Shown: positions 63,854-64,000 of the stretch, in pieces | Numbering within the stretch: the stretch's first letter is position 1 | How the letters are laid out: each line of letters begins with the position of its first letter | Source of the DNA: an uncultured Clostridia bacterium | GTDB lineage: Bacteria; Bacillota; Clostridia; TANB77; CAG-508 | Length of the DNA stretch: 64,000 nt | NCBI GenBank assembly: GCA_934168305.1 | Contig: CAKPNF010000001.1 | Location: 124,001 to 188,000 of the forward strand | Direction of reading: 5' to 3' | Translations under genes and position numbers: made by a program | The notes under the pieces: model-generated | The model's input: only the letters and a program-made list of their open reading frames with translations | The model's database searches: none | What the model was told of the DNA's origin: nothing

Positions 63854-64000
63854 CTAAAATGCAACCACGCAAAGATTATGAAGTTCTGATGATATATTTT
63901 TTAATCTATCTTTATTTTCAACGGTTAAAACTATAACAACATCCTCTGGTAATAAAATTCCATTAAATTCTCTATCTTTCACTATTTGATAAAATTTATC
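63854..64000 (-). CDS. C-terminal end of an upstream gene, probably the companion AAA+ ATPase (partial)
   Basis: Open from the window edge to TAG at 63854: 48 residues, including NGILLPEDVVIVLTVENKDR and ISSELHNLCVVAF. It stops 20 bases before the DUF2201 gene. The PEDVVIVxT stretch fits the end of a MoxR-like ATPase, which usually accompanies DUF2201, but too little is visible to be sure. Confidence 0.5.
   Translation of the reverse strand, partial: DKFYQIVKDREFNGILLPEDVVIVLTVENKDRLKNISSELHNLCVVAF

Noticed and set aside
1..64000. tRNA or rRNA genes
   Set aside because: I looked for GGTTCGAATCC-type T arms and rRNA landmarks and found none I could support.

Overview
The window is strongly AT-rich bacterial DNA with AGGAGG-type ribosome binding sites. 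It carries endospore genes (yabP, yabQ, a dipicolinate synthase B subunit, a SpoVB-like flippase), so it most likely comes from a spore-forming, low-GC Clostridia-type Firmicute. No rRNA or tRNA gene was recognised. Assignments are by eye from motifs; no database search was run. Several otherwise conserved genes carry single-base frameshifts, which may be real decay or assembly error.

Left part (1-15.8 kb): a truncated glycoamylase-like gene, small unknown genes, an HD hydrolase, then two ECF sigma systems. One sigma gene is frameshifted and overlaps a membrane PepSY-like partner; the other is a sigma factor fused to a membrane anchor and an outside domain. Two tandem large serine recombinases end at 15.57 kb against a peroxiredoxin gene cut in mid-frame, which marks one end of an integrated element.

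Core block (16-32.3 kb): fba, smpB, two small exported anchored proteins, rmlDACB for dTDP-rhamnose, a flippase, an acyl-CoA ligase, a frameshifted spoVFB, pepF, a CmpB-type membrane protein, a LysM/YneA-like division inhibitor with a LexA-like site inside its promoter, and a XerC/D recombinase. A short palindromic repeat (GGGATT, GGGGCCACCACAC, AATCCC) forms a perfect 39-bp hairpin between fba and smpB, supplies the last codons of smpB and rmlC, and lies in frame inside lysC at 58.5 kb.

Accessory island (32.4-48 kb): an ISAs1 relic, a deleted AAA_4 gene, an XRE regulator, an M29 aminopeptidase, then an array of long non-coding repeats (E0-E4, up to about 1.1 kb, all one orientation). They separate small cargo modules: a type III toxin-antitoxin with two covarying pseudoknot repeats, an ABC transporter, a GNAT-Nudix fusion, RhuM-Fic, an antitoxin-like peptide, a phosphatase and a Nudix gene. 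This array is the most unusual part of the window.

Right part (48-64 kb), mostly minus strand: a NERD protein, a soluble fusion of a Clp-type AAA+ module with an FtsH-type M41 peptidase, rho, divIC-yabQ-yabP, two tandem beta-CASP metallo-beta-lactamases on the plus strand, lysC, prfB with its programmed +1 frameshift, small unknown genes, an integrase fragment behind a long structured leader, and a metallopeptidase/VWA gene following an ATPase-like tail at the window edge.
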